This document shows positions 20,500 to 32,633 of a stretch of DNA of 64,000 nucleotides, piece after piece. Below the pieces are notes generated by a model. The model saw nothing but the letters and a program-made list of their open reading frames with translations, did no database searches and was not told the origin of the DNA. The DNA is from Takakia lepidozioides (taxonomy: Eukaryota > Streptophyta > Takakiopsida > Takakiales > Takakiaceae): positions 35,960,001 through 36,024,000 of the forward strand of contig CM060733.1 in assembly GCA_030704615.1 (NCBI GenBank), given 5' to 3'. Position numbers and translations under genes: made by a program. Positions within the stretch are counted from its first letter, which is position 1. Each line of letters begins with the position of its first letter.

Positions 20500-21109
20500 T
20501 GCAAGCAACACCACATCTTGTTCAGCCATTTGAAAACTCCCTTCGCATCCTTCATGCACCCACATTTGGCATACATGTCCACCAGGGCAGTGTTCAGGAT
20601 GACATCTGGTACAAATCCATTTTTGACGATGTCACCATGGACCTCTTCCCCCTTTTCCAGAGCTCCTAGGCTTGCACATGCATTGCAAACACAAACAAAT
20701 GTGCTGCGGTTGGGCTTCACCCCTTCGCACATCAATTGCTCATAGGTCTCCAAAGCCTCCATCCCGCATCCTTGCTGTGCATATCCTCCAATCATCGCAC
20801 TCCACGACACCACACATCTCATTCAGCTATACTGTTGAACACTCCCTTTGCATCCTCGATGCACTCACATTTGACATACATGTCCAGCAGGGCAGTGTTC
20901 AGAATGACATCGGGTATAATTCCAGATTTGACGATGTCACCATGGACCTCTTTGCACCTTTCCAAGGCTGCCAGGCTTGCACACGCATGTCCACGAGGGT
21001 ATTGTTCAGAATGACACTTGGTACAATTGCAGCTCTGACAATGTCGCCATGGACCTCTTTCGCCCTTTTCCTGAGCTGCCAGGCTTGCACACGCATCGCA
21101 AATGCACAC
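20500..21109 (-). pseudogene. PPR (PLS-class) repeat remnants
   Basis: PPR proteins bind organelle RNA through 35-residue helical repeats. The 20822-20510 segment reads [47 protein letters not shown] and NTALVDMYAKCG, which is one full P-L-S set. 21109-20819 holds a second, shorter set (ASLAALERCKEVHGDIV). Neither has a start, a targeting peptide or a long frame. They are in the opposite strand to the larger array that follows. Confidence 0.8.
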
Positions 21110-21121
21110 AATCTCAACAAG

Positions 21122-21260
21122 TCAATTGTGGTCGTAAGATACCTTTTTCCAGTCTCTACCATATTTCCGAAATGCTTGATAGAAGAGCTCCGGGTCCTCT
21201 TTGCTCCAGGGAGGTCCAAGTATGTTCGACAATTTGCGCTTCTGATCACCAGCCCGCCCA
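21122..21260 (-). pseudogene. ALWAYS EARLY / LIN-9-like SANT exon
   Basis: Reads [34 protein letters not shown]. This resembles the SANT/Myb-like N-terminal segment of plant ALY proteins, the LIN-9 homologues of the DREAM/MuvB complex. GT follows the DWKK codons and reads GGTATCTTACG, a plausible donor. No other ALY exon is visible nearby, and PPR debris surrounds it, so it is probably a stranded exon or pseudogene piece. The open frame extends upstream to 22204 mainly through antisense PPR sequence. Confidence 0.6.
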
Positions 21261-21539
21261 CTCACCTCAGTCCCATAACCGCATTCAAGCAGCATCCAAA
21301 ATTGGATTTCACTCTTGCTCACGCTGGGTGTGCTACCCATCTGCCCAGTCCCAATGGCACCATTGCTCCTGGATATGGAATTTCGTCGGGATCCAACAAC
21401 CTGCAACCTGACATCACCAAAATCAGGCAAATTGTTCAATTGAATGCCTTTGATGAGGATGGATCTATAGGCAAAAATAGAAAGAGAGCTCAATTTGCTG
21501 GGACAGAAAGTGATATTCCTTGAACGCGATGCAGCTTGC

Positions 21540-24500
21540 AGGGTATGCACAGCAGGGGCGTGGGATGGAGGCTTTGGAGACCTATGAGCAAGGGGGGAGG
21601 GGTGAAGCCCGACCACATCACGTCTATGCGCTGGACATATGTCAAATGTGAGTGCATCGAGGATGCAAAGGGAGTGTTCGACAGTATGGCTGAATGAGAT
21701 GTAGTGTCGTGGAGTGCAATGATTGCAAGATATGCACAGCAAGGATGCGGGATGGAGGCTTTGGAGACGTATAAGCAAATGTTGCGCGAAGGGGTGAAGC
21801 CCAACCGCATCACATGAGTTTGTGTTTGCAATGCGTATGAAAGCATGGGAGCCTTGGAAAAACAAGGACAATGTGGTGAGGGCACCTTCTTCGTCGACCA
21901 GCCTGTTTTGCGCTCTCATCAGATTCAGCCCTGAGATGCATATTGAATTCTGTAAGTTAGCTCGTTGGGTGGATCTGTGGTGGTTTGGAATGACTTTGAC
22001 AAGTAACTGCCGCGAGGCAGCAGGAAAGTCTCCAAAAACAAATAACAGAGATGAGGATCTACCAAGCATGGGTGTGGTACGAATGCTTTGGAGACCTATG
22101 AGCAAATGATGCATGAAGGGGTGAAGCCCCACCACATCACGTTCATTTGTGTTTGCAATGCGTGTGCAAGCCTGGGAGCCTTGGAAAAGGGCAAAGAGGT
22201 CCATGATGACATCGTCAAAGCTGGAACTAACCAGATGTCATTCTGAACACTGCCCTGGTAGACATGTATGCCAAATGTGGGTGTATTAAAAATGCAAAGG
22301 GAGTTTTCATTTGGACATGAAATGATTAACACTGGCCTTTTTATGCAGTTGGCTGTTTCACTTGGTAACAATAATACTCTTCACTAGGAAAAGGTAGCAA
22401 AAGCACTGCACCCATTTTTCTCGAAGGAGAAGACAACAATGTCCTACTGCGGCAGGTCCGTGCTCCAGTTTTAATTCAGATCTAGGAGCAAATGTTGCGC
22501 GAAGGGGCGAAGCCCAACCACATCACATTTGTTTGTGTTTGCAATGCGTGTGCAAGCCTAGGAGCTCTGGAAAAGGGGAAAGAGGTCCGTGGTGACATCG
22601 TCCAAGCTGGAATTGTACCAGATGTCATTCCGAACACAGCCCTGGTGGACAAGTATGCCAAATGTGGGTGCATTGTCAGACCTGCAATTGTACAAAATGT
22701 CATTCAGAACAATACCCTTTTGGACATGTATGAAGGGAGTTTTCGACAGTATGGCTGAACGAGATGTGGTGTCGTGGAGTGCGATGATTGCAGGATATGC
22801 ACAGCAAGGGTGCGGGATGGAGGCTTTGGAGACCTAGGAGCAAATGTTAAGGGGCGAAGCCCAACCACATCACATTTTTTTGTGTTTGCAATGTGTGTGC
22901 AAGTCTGGGAGCCCTAAAGAGGTCCGTGGTGACATCGTCAAAGCTGGAATTGTACCTGATGTCATCCTAAACATTGCCCTGGTGGATATGTATGCCAAAT
23001 GTGGGTGCATTAAGGATACGAAGGGAGTTAATTTCAACACCATGGTTGAACGAGATGTGATGTCGTGGAACGCGATGCTTGCAGGGGTATGCACAGCAGG
23101 GGCGTGGGATGGAGGCTTTGGAGACCTATGAGCAAATGATGGGGGAAGGGATGAAGCCACATCACGTTTGTGTGCGTTTGCAGTTCGTGTGCAAGCCTGG
23201 CAGCCCTGGAAAAGGGCAAAGAGGTGCATGGTTGCATCACCAAAGCGAATTGTACCCGATGTGATTCTGAACAATACCCTCGTGGACATGTATGCCAAAT
23301 GTGGGTGCATCAAAGATGCGGATGAAGTGTTCAACAGTATGGCTGAACGAGATTTGGTGTCATGGAATGCCATGCTTGCAGGATATGCACAGCAGGGGCG
23401 CGGGGGATGGAGGCCTTGGAGACCTATGAGCAAATGATGGGTAAGGGGGTGAAGTGCGACCACATCACGTTTGTGTGCGTTTGCAATGCTTGTGCAAGCC
23501 TGGCAGCCCTAGAAAAGGGCAAAGGGTGCATGATGACATCATCAAAGCTGGAATTGTACCAAGGTTGCAATGCGTGTGCAACCTGGGAGCCCTGGAAAAT
23601 GGGAAAGAGGTCCGTGGTGACATTGTCAAAGCTGGAATTGCACCAGATTCATCCTGAACACTGCCCTGATGGACATATGCCAAATGTGGGTGGATCGAGG
23701 ATGCAAAGGGAGTTTTCAACACTGTGGTTGAAAGAAATGTGGTGTCATGGAACACTATGCTTGCAGGGTATGCACAGCAGGGCATGGATGGAGGCTTTGG
23801 AGACCTATGAATGATGGGGGAAGTGTGTGAAGCCCTCATGGAGTGCAATGATTGCAGGATATTAAAGTGGAGAACAACCTTCTTGACGCCAAATGTGGGA
23901 GTGGAAAAGATGCACGTCAGGTTTTCGACAAAAATGCCTGAACGAGATGTGTGGTCTCATGGAATGCCATGATTACAGGATATGCTGAGCATGGCTATGC
24001 TGAAGAGGCTTTCAAGATACAAGCAAATGGAACTGGACGCGATGACACCGAACAAGGTCACATTCGTTTCTGTTGTCAATGCATGTGCCAGTCTAGGGGC
24101 CCTGGAAAAGGGCACGCGGGTCCATGCTGATATTAACAAAGCTGGGGTTGTGTCATATATTAACTTGGACAATGCCCTTGTTAACATGTATGCCAAATGT
24201 GGGGAGTGTTTCACGATGCACGTCAAGTGTTTGAAAAATATGGTTCAGCAAGCATGGAATGCCATAATTGCAGGATATGCTCAACATGGGTGTAGTACAG
24301 AGGCCTTCCAACTATTTGAACAGATGCAACAGGAGGACTTGAAGCCAGATGGTATCACGGCCTCACTCCTACAGTGGAGCATTTTTGCTACATTGTGGAC
24401 CTTCTTGGCCGTGTAGGCCGATGAGATGAGGCAGATGACTTCATCAACAAAATGCCAATTGAACCAGATGCTCTGGTTTGGGGGACCTTGCTTGCTGCTG

Positions 24501-25400
24501 CGCCAGAATTCATGGGGATGTGGAGGTAGCAGAACATGCAGCAAAATCTCTTCTCAAGTGCGATCCAAACCACCATGCAGCTTATGTGCTGCTATCCAAC
24601 ATCTACGCCGCATCTGGCAGGTGACAATATGACACAACATGATGTGGTTTCATGGAGGACCATGATTGCAGCATATGCTCGACATGAGTATGGTAGGGAG
24701 GCTGTTGAGATGTATGACAAATGCAAAATAAAGGGCTAACGCTCAACAACGTCACATTCACTTGTGTTCTCAATGCATGTGCCAGCTTGGGAGCCTTGGA
24801 GAAGGGCAAAGAGGTCCATGCTGACATCATTAAATCTGGAATTGCATGCTACATAAGAAGACTACGCTTGTGGACACGTATGCAAAATGTGGGAGCATAA
24901 AGGATGCGCGTCAAGCTTTTGACAATTGGCTAAACGAGAGATAGTATCATGGAACACCATGATCGCAGGGTGTGCTCAACATGGATGTGACAAGGAGGCT
25001 TTCGAGATATATGAGAGATTGCAGCAAGACAGGCTGGAGGCTTTGGAGACCTCTGAACAAATGATGGGGGAAGTGGTGAAGCCCGACCACATCACGTTTG
25101 CGTGCGTTTGCAGTGCATATGCAAGCCTGGCAGCCCTGGAAAAGGGCATGGTTGCATCGCCAAAGCTGGAATTGTACCAGATGTAGTTCTGAACAATCCC
25201 CTCGTGGACATGTATGCCAATGTGGAATGCGATGATCGCAGGATATGCCCAACATGTTGTCATAGGGAGGTCCTGCAACTATTTGAAGGAATGCAAAAGA
25301 ATGGCTTGAAGTTGGACAGCCTTTATATGTGTTCTCTCTGCATGCAGCCACATTGGCCTACTGAATGAAGGAAGACGGTACTTTGATTCCCTGAGTCAGA
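21540..25400 (+). pseudogene. PPR (PLS-E class) pseudogene array
   Basis: Nearly continuous degenerate PPR repeats in all three plus frames. [15 protein letters not shown](M/L)[28 protein letters not shown] and LVDMYAKCG recur at roughly 300-bp spacing from about 21.55 to 24.3 kb. At 24330-24640 an E motif follows (LFEQMQQEDLKPDG, MPIEPDALVWGTLL-like, NHHAAYVLLSNIYA-like, read across frames). More repeats continue to about 25.4 kb. Dozens of frameshifts and stops rule out a product. The close similarity of units points to local duplication of one family member. Confidence 0.8.
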
Positions 25401-25642
25401 TCATGGTATCACCCGACTAAAGCACTTTGGCTGCAGATAAGGAGGCCTTACGCAGCTTCATCAGCAGTGCAATGCTGTTTGGTGAGTACATTCTTAGACT
25501 GTCACTTCCTTCAATTGATTCCTTTCTTTTGAGGTGGCTGGAGGGGGTTTATGAGTTTGGATCAGGGGTTAAATGTACTGAAAGATAATGTTGATATCAA
25601 AGACGAGAGCTTCATGGCAAATTGCAAGGCTATGGAGCAGCT

Positions 25643-26374
25643 TGTCGCGCACCTCACTTCGGTAAGCTCCCCTTCAAGTCATAGTTACTCGCTTTGATGC
25701 GCGCGCGCCTGACTCCCCAACCTGGCCGCCGGGCCAACTCGGGAGCTTCGGCTGCTCACCGGGACAAACGGTCCCCTTCGCTCTCCCGAAAGACCCTCCA
25801 CCTATTTGGGCCTAGTGGAATTCCCTTTGGTAGATGGCAGTCCGGAACAGCTCCCCCACTCTTTGGTCGCTTTCCGGCGGCTTGCTTACTCACTAGTTTT
25901 TGGACACCAACGGGCTTGCACCGTTCTCGGGGTTACTACTCCCCTATATATACTTCTGTAGCTGTCCGCGGGGGGGTTTCACAACCAGCCATGCCATTTT
26001 ATGGCGAACCACCACGAAGACCCTCGACTCCCGGTGGTGAGTCGCGGTGAGTCTTGGCCCTCTCACCACGACCCCATTGGGCCGTGATGAGTCCCAAGAC
26101 TCCCCACGACTCCCACCACGAGGTCTCCACCCTGTGGTGGGTCCTATGCCACCCCCACTAAGACCCGCTAAGCTACCACCACCCCTTGTGGAGCCACCCC
26201 ACCGCAACCCGGTGTGCAGGGCTCCACCTAGTGAGCGCCTCCGCCTCCTTGAGTGCCTTGGACACTCAAGGGTGCTTCAGCCCCCCCCATACCTATCGCT
26301 GCCGCTGCCCCCACCACAGGGGCAGCCCCTCATGTGTCCCGAGACCCACGCCCTCAAGGCAAAGGGCCGCGACA
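25643..26374 (-). repeat. 3' LTR of the chromovirus
   Basis: 732 bp, TG..CA bounded. It is a direct repeat of 31908-32633 and contains the same C-rich stretch and GCCGCTGCCCCC motif. Confidence 0.92.
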
Positions 26375-27241
26375 CACACCCGTACCAACAGGGAGTCGAT
26401 GTCCTCATCGACTTGTCCCATTTTGTAGAAACGAAACATCCAAGTTGTGGCGTCCCACATCAAGGGAGTTTGTTTCCGCACCATGGCGTCCCATGGCAAA
26501 GAACCAAACCCCACACTTGACTCTACTCTCCACTAGCTAGTTCGGCCGACTTCCTCCAAGTCCCGTCCAAGGGTGGAGCCTCTCAAGCTCCTCTCCAGTG
26601 CACTCTTCTTGGCCTACTTTAAGGCCAAGGAACGATCCTCCCCGAGGATCGAATCGCCTTACTGCAACAACATTGCTTGCGACCGCTCATGATGCCGCTT
26701 TTTGCATCATCTTGAGCAGGGTTCCCTGGGAAACCCTCTTTGACTAGGAAGAAACCTTGAACCAACCGTGCGCCCCAATCACTACAATTGGGTCCGCCTT
26801 GGAATGCTGGCCTGAGGTACGGGAACACGCCGAAGCCGTACTACGACTACGTCCCGAGGCTACACGATTATAGTACGTGAACGGAAGCACGTAGCTTCCG
26901 CGTTAGCCCGCACTACAAGGCGACCCCCTCGGTAGCGCAGTTATAGTACGCGCACGCGCCAGGTGCGCACACAGCACGTGAACTCCCAAAGAGGTGCAAG
27001 TTTCCTTGCCCCTTGGATGGGGGTCACCCAAATTTCGGCACTACGCAAACACACGATTAACCCAATTTACCTCTCCCACTTTATAAGCTAGCATGCATTC
27101 TACACCACTAGCCAAACCATACCATGCATCACCATTCCAAACAAAATAGGACGCACAACATTTTGGAAATCCATTTCATTTATAGCACGTTTTGTACAAT
27201 AAAAGTTTTTGCAATCGGATTCCTAAGCTAGCTAAGCCGGG

Positions 27242-27620
27242 CTAAGCATGCATTTCCTGCCCCCACGCTCCAAGGTTGATGTCCCCATCAACGCTTCTTC
27301 GCTTTTGAGGTCGCCCTTCGAAAGCTGCAACCGCCTCGGATGGCGTTTCCCATTTTGAGGCACGCACCCAAGATGCCTCCACATGATGATAGCCCTTCCA
27401 TTTGACGAGATACTCCATTTCTCGGTTCCTGAACCTCCTCGACTTAAGTATTGCCTCCACCTCGTACTCAGGTTCATTTTCATGATCCAACAGCATAGGT
27501 GGCGGACGCAACACTTGATGCCGATTCGGACGCGCTTCATCTTTGAAGTAAGGCTTCAAAAGGGAGACATGGAATACTGGGTGCACTTTGCTGTTTGTCG
27601 GCAGCTCCAATTCATACACA
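27242..27620 (-). CDS. Chromodomain end of the chromovirus integrase
   Basis: Carries the GPY-like tail (SKVHPVFHVSLLKPYF), then a chromodomain, EYEVEAILKSRRFRNREMEY followed by LVKWKGYHHVEASWV. Chromodomains bind methylated histone H3 and bias integration to heterochromatin. The LVKWKGY box is intact. The frame ends in this segment. Confidence 0.85.
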
Positions 27621-28690
27621 TCTCATTCATAACCTTCCGAATGCGAAAGGGTCCCGCATACGGAGGTATGAACTTCGGACTCACTTCCGGAGGTAGTCGG
27701 AAATTCTTGATGTTCAACCAGACCTCTGTGCCCTGCCTCAAACTTCACTTCCCTCCACTTCCGATTCGCCTGCCTTTCATTACCGTTTCCTAGTTTTGGC
27801 AATATTTGTACTTTGCGGAGCTTCAACAAAACGCTCGCGTTTTCCAAGTTACCGCCGTACTTCTGGTTCCTCAACGTCCTGGGGCGGCCTAACTGTCGGC
27901 ACCAGAGGTGCTTTCCATAGACCAATACGAAAAGGGGAAACTCCCGTTGCGGAGTGTTCTGTGTTGTTATTATAACAGAACTCTTGCCGCGTCTAAGTGT
28001 TCCATCCAGTCTGATTGGTCTGCCGACAAGTAATTCCGCAAGAATTGCTTCACTACGGAATTCACTCTTTCCGTTTGGCGTCCGTCGTAGGTCGGAAGGG
28101 CGGTGCTTCATCTTCAGGCCTCGTCCCCATTCTTCTTCCAAAGTGCTCTCCAGAATTTACTCGTAAACTTTGGATCGCTGTCCGAGACAATATCCTTCGG
28201 GACTCCATGATGCTTTAAGACGTGGGCGAAGTAAAGTCGCCCTGTCTCCTGCGCCGTTGCCGTCTCCTTGGTGGGGATGAAATGGCCCATTTACTGAACC
28301 TATCCACCACCACCATGATTGCATCGAATCCTTTTGACAGCGGCATAGCAGTCATGAAATCCATCGAGACGCTTTCCCAAGTCCCCTCTGGAATCGGCAA
28401 GGGTTGTAACAGCCCCACTTGCTTTTTGTACTCGCTCCGGTTTTGTTGGCATGTGGTGCATGTCTTAACATACTCCTCTGCCTCCTCCCTCAGTTTGGGC
28501 CAGAAATACCCTTTCTTCAAGAGTGCCGCAGTGGGCTTGGCTCCGCCGTGGCCCGCAAGCGGGCTATCATGACATTCTCTCAAGAGGCTATCTCTGATCC
28601 CTCCTTTTGGCACGTAGAGAGGTTTTTGCTTATACCGGAGCAGTCCATTTTGCAAGTGGAACTGCGATTTAACCCCCATCCTCAAGTCCC
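27620..28690 (-). CDS. Chromovirus integrase
   Basis: The zinc-binding part is clear: HDSPLAGHGGAKPT, YVKTCTTCQQNRSEY. The catalytic core starts with SVSMDFMTAMP and VVVDRFSKWA. The rest of the core and the C-terminal region (27741-27556, VWLNIKNFRLPP...KFIPPYAGPF) are in other frames, so this copy cannot make a full enzyme. Confidence 0.82.
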
Positions 28691-30149
28691 TGCATCACGG
28701 ACTTCGCCAGCTCATCCTTCCAGCAAGCCTTCCGGATCTTCCTTTGGAGTGCCGACTCGCCTTTGTACACCAACAAAAGCTGCTGCTTTCTACTTAAAGC
28801 ATCGGCCACCACATTGTCCCGTCCCGGTTTGTACTGGATATCCACGTCGAACACCGCCAAAGTATCTTGCCACCTAAGTTGTTTTGGGGGACAACTTGGG
28901 CTGCGTGGCAAAATACTTCACTGTGACATTGTCCGTGAACACCTTCACTGGGTTGGAAACCAACATAGTGGCGCCAAAGCTCAAGGCAATGCACCACCGC
29001 ATTCATCTCTTTTTCGTGCGTCGGCCACCGTCGCTCCACTTCATTCAGTTTCTTACATTCGTAAGCCACTGGACGTCATCTTGCATAAGTACACCCCCAA
29101 TCGCGAAGTCCGACGCATCTGTATGAATCTCAAATGGACGATCGAACTCCGGGATTTTCAAGACTGGAGCTTCCGCCATCCGTTGCTTCAATTCAGCAAA
29201 AGCTTGGCCACAAAAGGTGTTCCATGCCCAGACTTTAGATTTACACAGAAGGTCCGACAGCAGCCCCGTGATCTTGGCGAAATTTCTCACATACTTCCGG
29301 TAATAGGAGGCGAGTCCTAGGAAGGATCGCACTCCCGAGACCGAAGTCGGAGGCTCCCAGTCCAAGATCGCCCTCACCTTTCTGTCATCCATTTTGATCC
29401 CTCCTGTGTAATCACATGCCCCAGGAACTCCACTTTTGTGACCCCGAATTCGCACTTGAAGCTTTGGCATACAGCTTCCCTCTCTCGCAATTTTTGGAAC
29501 ACCCTTTTGAGGTGCTCCAGGTGCTCCTCCTTTTTTCGAGTACACCAAGATGTCGTCGATGTACACGATCACAAAGTCATCCAACCACTCCTGGAAAAGG
29601 TTGTTCATCAGCGTGTTAAATGTCGCTGGTGCATTGGTGAGCCCAAAAGGCATCACCAAGAACTCATATGAACCATACCTTGTCGTGCACGCGGTCTTCT
29701 CCTCTCTCCTTCCCACCCGATTTGATGATAGCCGGAGCGCAAGTCGATCCGGCTGAAATACTTCGCTCCTGCCAACCGATCGAAGAGGTCGTCGATCCTT
29801 GGCAAAGGGTACCGGTTTTTGATAGTCACCTTATTCAGAGCCCTGTAATCGACACACATCCGCAGCGTCCCATCCTTCTTGTCTGCGAATAGCACGGGGC
29901 TCCGTAAGGTGACTTACTCGGCCGGATGTACCCCTTTGACATTAGATCCTTGAGCTGAGTCTTCAGCTCGACCAACTCCCTGTGGCTTAACCGGTAGGGT
30001 GCCTTGGCAGGCGGTTCCGTTCCCGATATCACCTCAATCTTGTGGTCAACTCCTCTTCGTGGTGGCAAGCCGCTTGGTAAATCCTCCGGCATCACATCCT
30101 GATATTTCTCCCAAATCCCCTTGATCCAATCTGGGCTCGGCTCCCCCAT
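28669..30149 (-). CDS. Chromovirus reverse transcriptase and RNase H
   Basis: RT is read across frames: [54 protein letters not shown] and catalytic YIDD in [15 protein letters not shown]. RNase H starts at [18 protein letters not shown] and continues to [10 protein letters not shown] at about 28.7 kb. All core residues are visible, but at least three frameshifts interrupt the polyprotein (about 29.65, 29.07 and 28.87 kb). Confidence 0.9.
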
Positions 30150-30359
30150 CGCCTTCTCCCTTCACTTCTCTAATGTAAAGCAAAAACTGGGGTTCGTGTG
30201 TCTCCTCCACGGCCCACTCCCTTGCTGACAGAAGGTTTATTCGCCTCCCACGGATTTGGGCGTTTCTGACACTCGTAAAACCTCGCCACCATTCCCACAT
30301 GGCAGCGTGACTACTCTCTTGGCGGCCATCTATGACCGCTCCGGATTTGCTCAAAAAGG

Positions 30360-30941
30360 TCATCCCCAAAATGAGATCCACTCCATCGATCTCGCAGATG
30401 GTGAAGTTCTCACGTCCCTCCAACTCCCCAGTTGAAGAGGAACATCAATCGCCAACCTTGTCGCCAACTGTGGTTCTCCTTTGGCAGAACGCACCTCAAT
30501 AGAGGCCCCCACGTCACTTGTCGGGAGTCCCAGCTTTTGTGTCGTTGCCGGTGCCATGAAGGAGTGCGTCGCTCCTGTGTCCACCAACAACGACACATTA
30601 GTTCCGGATATTATCCCATCCACGAACAATAACTGACTCTCTTTTTGTAAGGCGCCAGTTTCCTGATACAACTCACAAGAAAATTTGCCTACCTTGCAAG
30701 TCCTGGCGACCACCGCTTCCACCAAGCGACTGATGGTATCTTCCGACAGCTCCGTGGTTGCCCGAGGCATATTCAATTGTCGAGGTTTTGTGCACTTTTT
30801 GGCCATGTGCCCGGGCTCCCCGCAATTGAAACACACTCCATCAAAGGTTGCCTTCTGTCTGCCATAAGCCGCTCCACCCGCTTTTCCTTTTGAAGCACCG
30901 GGTGCCGCCTTGACGTGTGAAGGACCTCCCTTCGATTTCAC
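30360..30941 (-). CDS. Chromovirus zinc knuckle and protease
   Basis: One 193-codon frame with the CCHC knuckle CFNCGEPGHMAKKC and, about 70 residues later, the retropepsin box LLVDTGATHSFM. It continues with LGLPTSDVG...VPLQLGSW. A following frame to about 30.05 kb (ICEIDGVDLILGMTFL) completes the protease fold. Confidence 0.85.
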   Translation of the reverse strand: MKSKGGPSHVKAAPGASKGKAGGAAYGRQKATFDGVCFNCGEPGHMAKKCTKPRQLNMPRATTELSEDTISRLVEAVVARTCKVGKFSCELYQETGALQKESQLLFVDGIISGTNVSLLVDTGATHSFMAPATTQKLGLPTSDVGASIEVRSAKGEPQLATRLAIDVPLQLGSWRDVRTSPSARSMEWISFWG

Positions 30942-31049
30942 GTGCCATTTTCGCCGCGTGGCCTATCCCACTTCTTTTCCGGTCGGGAGGAGTCACCTTC
31001 CCGCCGAATCTTCTTGTGGTTCAGCTTCGTACGGCCTTGTCTTTCACCC

Positions 31050-31655
31050 CTAGGGGACATCTGAGAAACATTCAGCCCTCTCAATAGCCTCGTTCAAAGT
31101 CTTGGGTGGCTTCTCCTCCAACTTCCGCCTGGCCCATGGGGCCAGTCCCACCACAAAGTTGAAGACCATTTCTGGTTCTGCCATGTCCGCGACCTCGAGC
31201 AACAGCACATTGAAAGCCTGGACATATCCCCGAATGTCATCTGTTTGCTTCAAATTCCTCATCTTGTCCCGGGCGAGCCAGGACGCGTTGAGGGGCACAA
31301 ACTGTCTTTTCATCAATTCCTTGAACCCACTCCAGCTCAAGGTTTCCGGGCTTGGACCTCGGTCGTGAAGGCGTTTCTGCCACCATTGTTGAGCATAGCC
31401 CCTCAAATAGGTGGGAGCCACTTCCACCCGATCCTCGTCACTCAACTTGGCCGCCCGGAAGTACTGCTCTAGCTCCAAGAGCCAGGTGTTGAGTGCCTTC
31501 CGATTTCGGATGCCCTCGAAGGTGCCGGGTTCCTTAGGCTTCACCTTAAACTTTGCCTTAGTGGAAGTGGCATTAGCCGCCTTCAACACGTCTTTCAATG
31601 TCCCGCCAAACTGCGCCAGCAACCCTTCCCAAAAGGCTGCCGGCATGGGGGGCAT
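31050..31655 (-). CDS. Chromovirus Gag (retrotrans_gag)
   Basis: A 201-codon open frame. It reads FEGIRNRKALNTWLLELEQY, YLRGYAQQWWQKRL, SWSGFKELMKRQFVPLN and DIRGYVQAFNVLLLEV, the standard capsid signature of Ty3/gypsy Gag. The coding start in the intact element is probably further upstream, near 31.85 kb, in another frame. Confidence 0.88.
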   Translation of the reverse strand: MPPMPAAFWEGLLAQFGGTLKDVLKAANATSTKAKFKVKPKEPGTFEGIRNRKALNTWLLELEQYFRAAKLSDEDRVEVAPTYLRGYAQQWWQKRLHDRGPSPETLSWSGFKELMKRQFVPLNASWLARDKMRNLKQTDDIRGYVQAFNVLLLEVADMAEPEMVFNFVVGLAPWARRKLEEKPPKTLNEAIERAECFSDVP

Positions 31656-31893
31656 CTATTGGTTTGTCGGAGCTCTCAAGGATTCCTCGGGCTCCGACTC
31701 CTCAGATTTTCTCCGCTCTTGCGCGGCCTCATTTTCAGAAGCATGCATCGCTTCCTCAAACGGCCACCTCGGTGACACGTCGCCCCATCGGGCTCACCAG
31801 GGTCATCATCTTTTGGGCCATTCCGCTTTCGCTTTGGCTTGCCCGACCCCATGATGAGGCCAATCCCAAGGACGATCGCGTACTGGACTCTAA

Positions 31894-31906
31894 GCTCTGA
31901 TACCAA
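31894..31906 (-). other. tRNA-Met primer binding site
   Basis: The minus strand reads TTGGTATCAGAGC one base after the 5' LTR. This matches the usual plant initiator tRNA-Met primer site and fixes the orientation of the element. Confidence 0.9.
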
Positions 31907-31907
31907 G

Positions 31908-32633
31908 TGTCGCACACCTCACTTCGGTAAGCTCCCCTTCAAGTCATAGTTACTCGCTTTGATGCGCGCGCCTGACTCCCAACCTGGCCGCCGGGCCAAC
32001 TCGGAGCTTCGGCTGCTCACCGGGACATAACGGTCCCCCTTCGCTCTCCCGAAAGACCCTCCACCTATTTGGGCCTAGTGGAATTCCCTTTGGTAGATGG
32101 CAGTCCGGAATAGCTCCCCACTCTTTGGTCGCTTTCCGGCTCGCTTGCTTACTCACTAGTTTTTGGACACCAACGGGCTTGCACCGTTCTCGGGGTTACT
32201 ACTCCCTATATATACTTCTGTAGCTGTCCGCGGGGGTTTCACAACCAGCCATGCCATTTTATGGCGAACCACCACGAAGACCTCGACTCCGGTGGTGAGT
32301 CGCGGTGAGTCTTGGCCCTCTCACCACGACCCCATTGGGCCGTGATGAGTCCCAAGACTCCCCACGACTCCCACCACGAGGTCTCCCACCTATGGTGAGT
32401 CCTATGCCACCCCCACTAAGACCCGCTAAGCTACCACCACCCCTTGTGGAGCCACCCCCACCGCAACCCGGTGTGCAGGGCTCCACCTAGTGAGCGCCTC
32501 CGCCTCCTTGAGTGCCTTGGACACTCAAGGGTGCTTCAGCCCCCCCCCATACCTATCGCTGCCGCTGCCCCCACCACAGGGGCAGCCCCTCATGTGTCCC
32601 GACCCCCCGCCCTCAAGGCAAAGGGCCGCGACA
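31908..32633 (-). repeat. 5' LTR of the chromovirus
   Basis: 726 bp direct repeat of 25643-26374, followed by the CAGCT target duplication at 32634-32638. Confidence 0.92.

Noticed and set aside
21122-22204. A 360-codon open frame on the minus strand as a gene
   Set aside because: Most of it is antisense to PPR repeats on the plus strand. Only the ALY-like end is meaningful.
26047-26540. Pro-rich plus-strand frames in the chromovirus LTR
   Set aside because: The same text recurs at 32305-32690 in the other LTR; it is non-coding LTR sequence.
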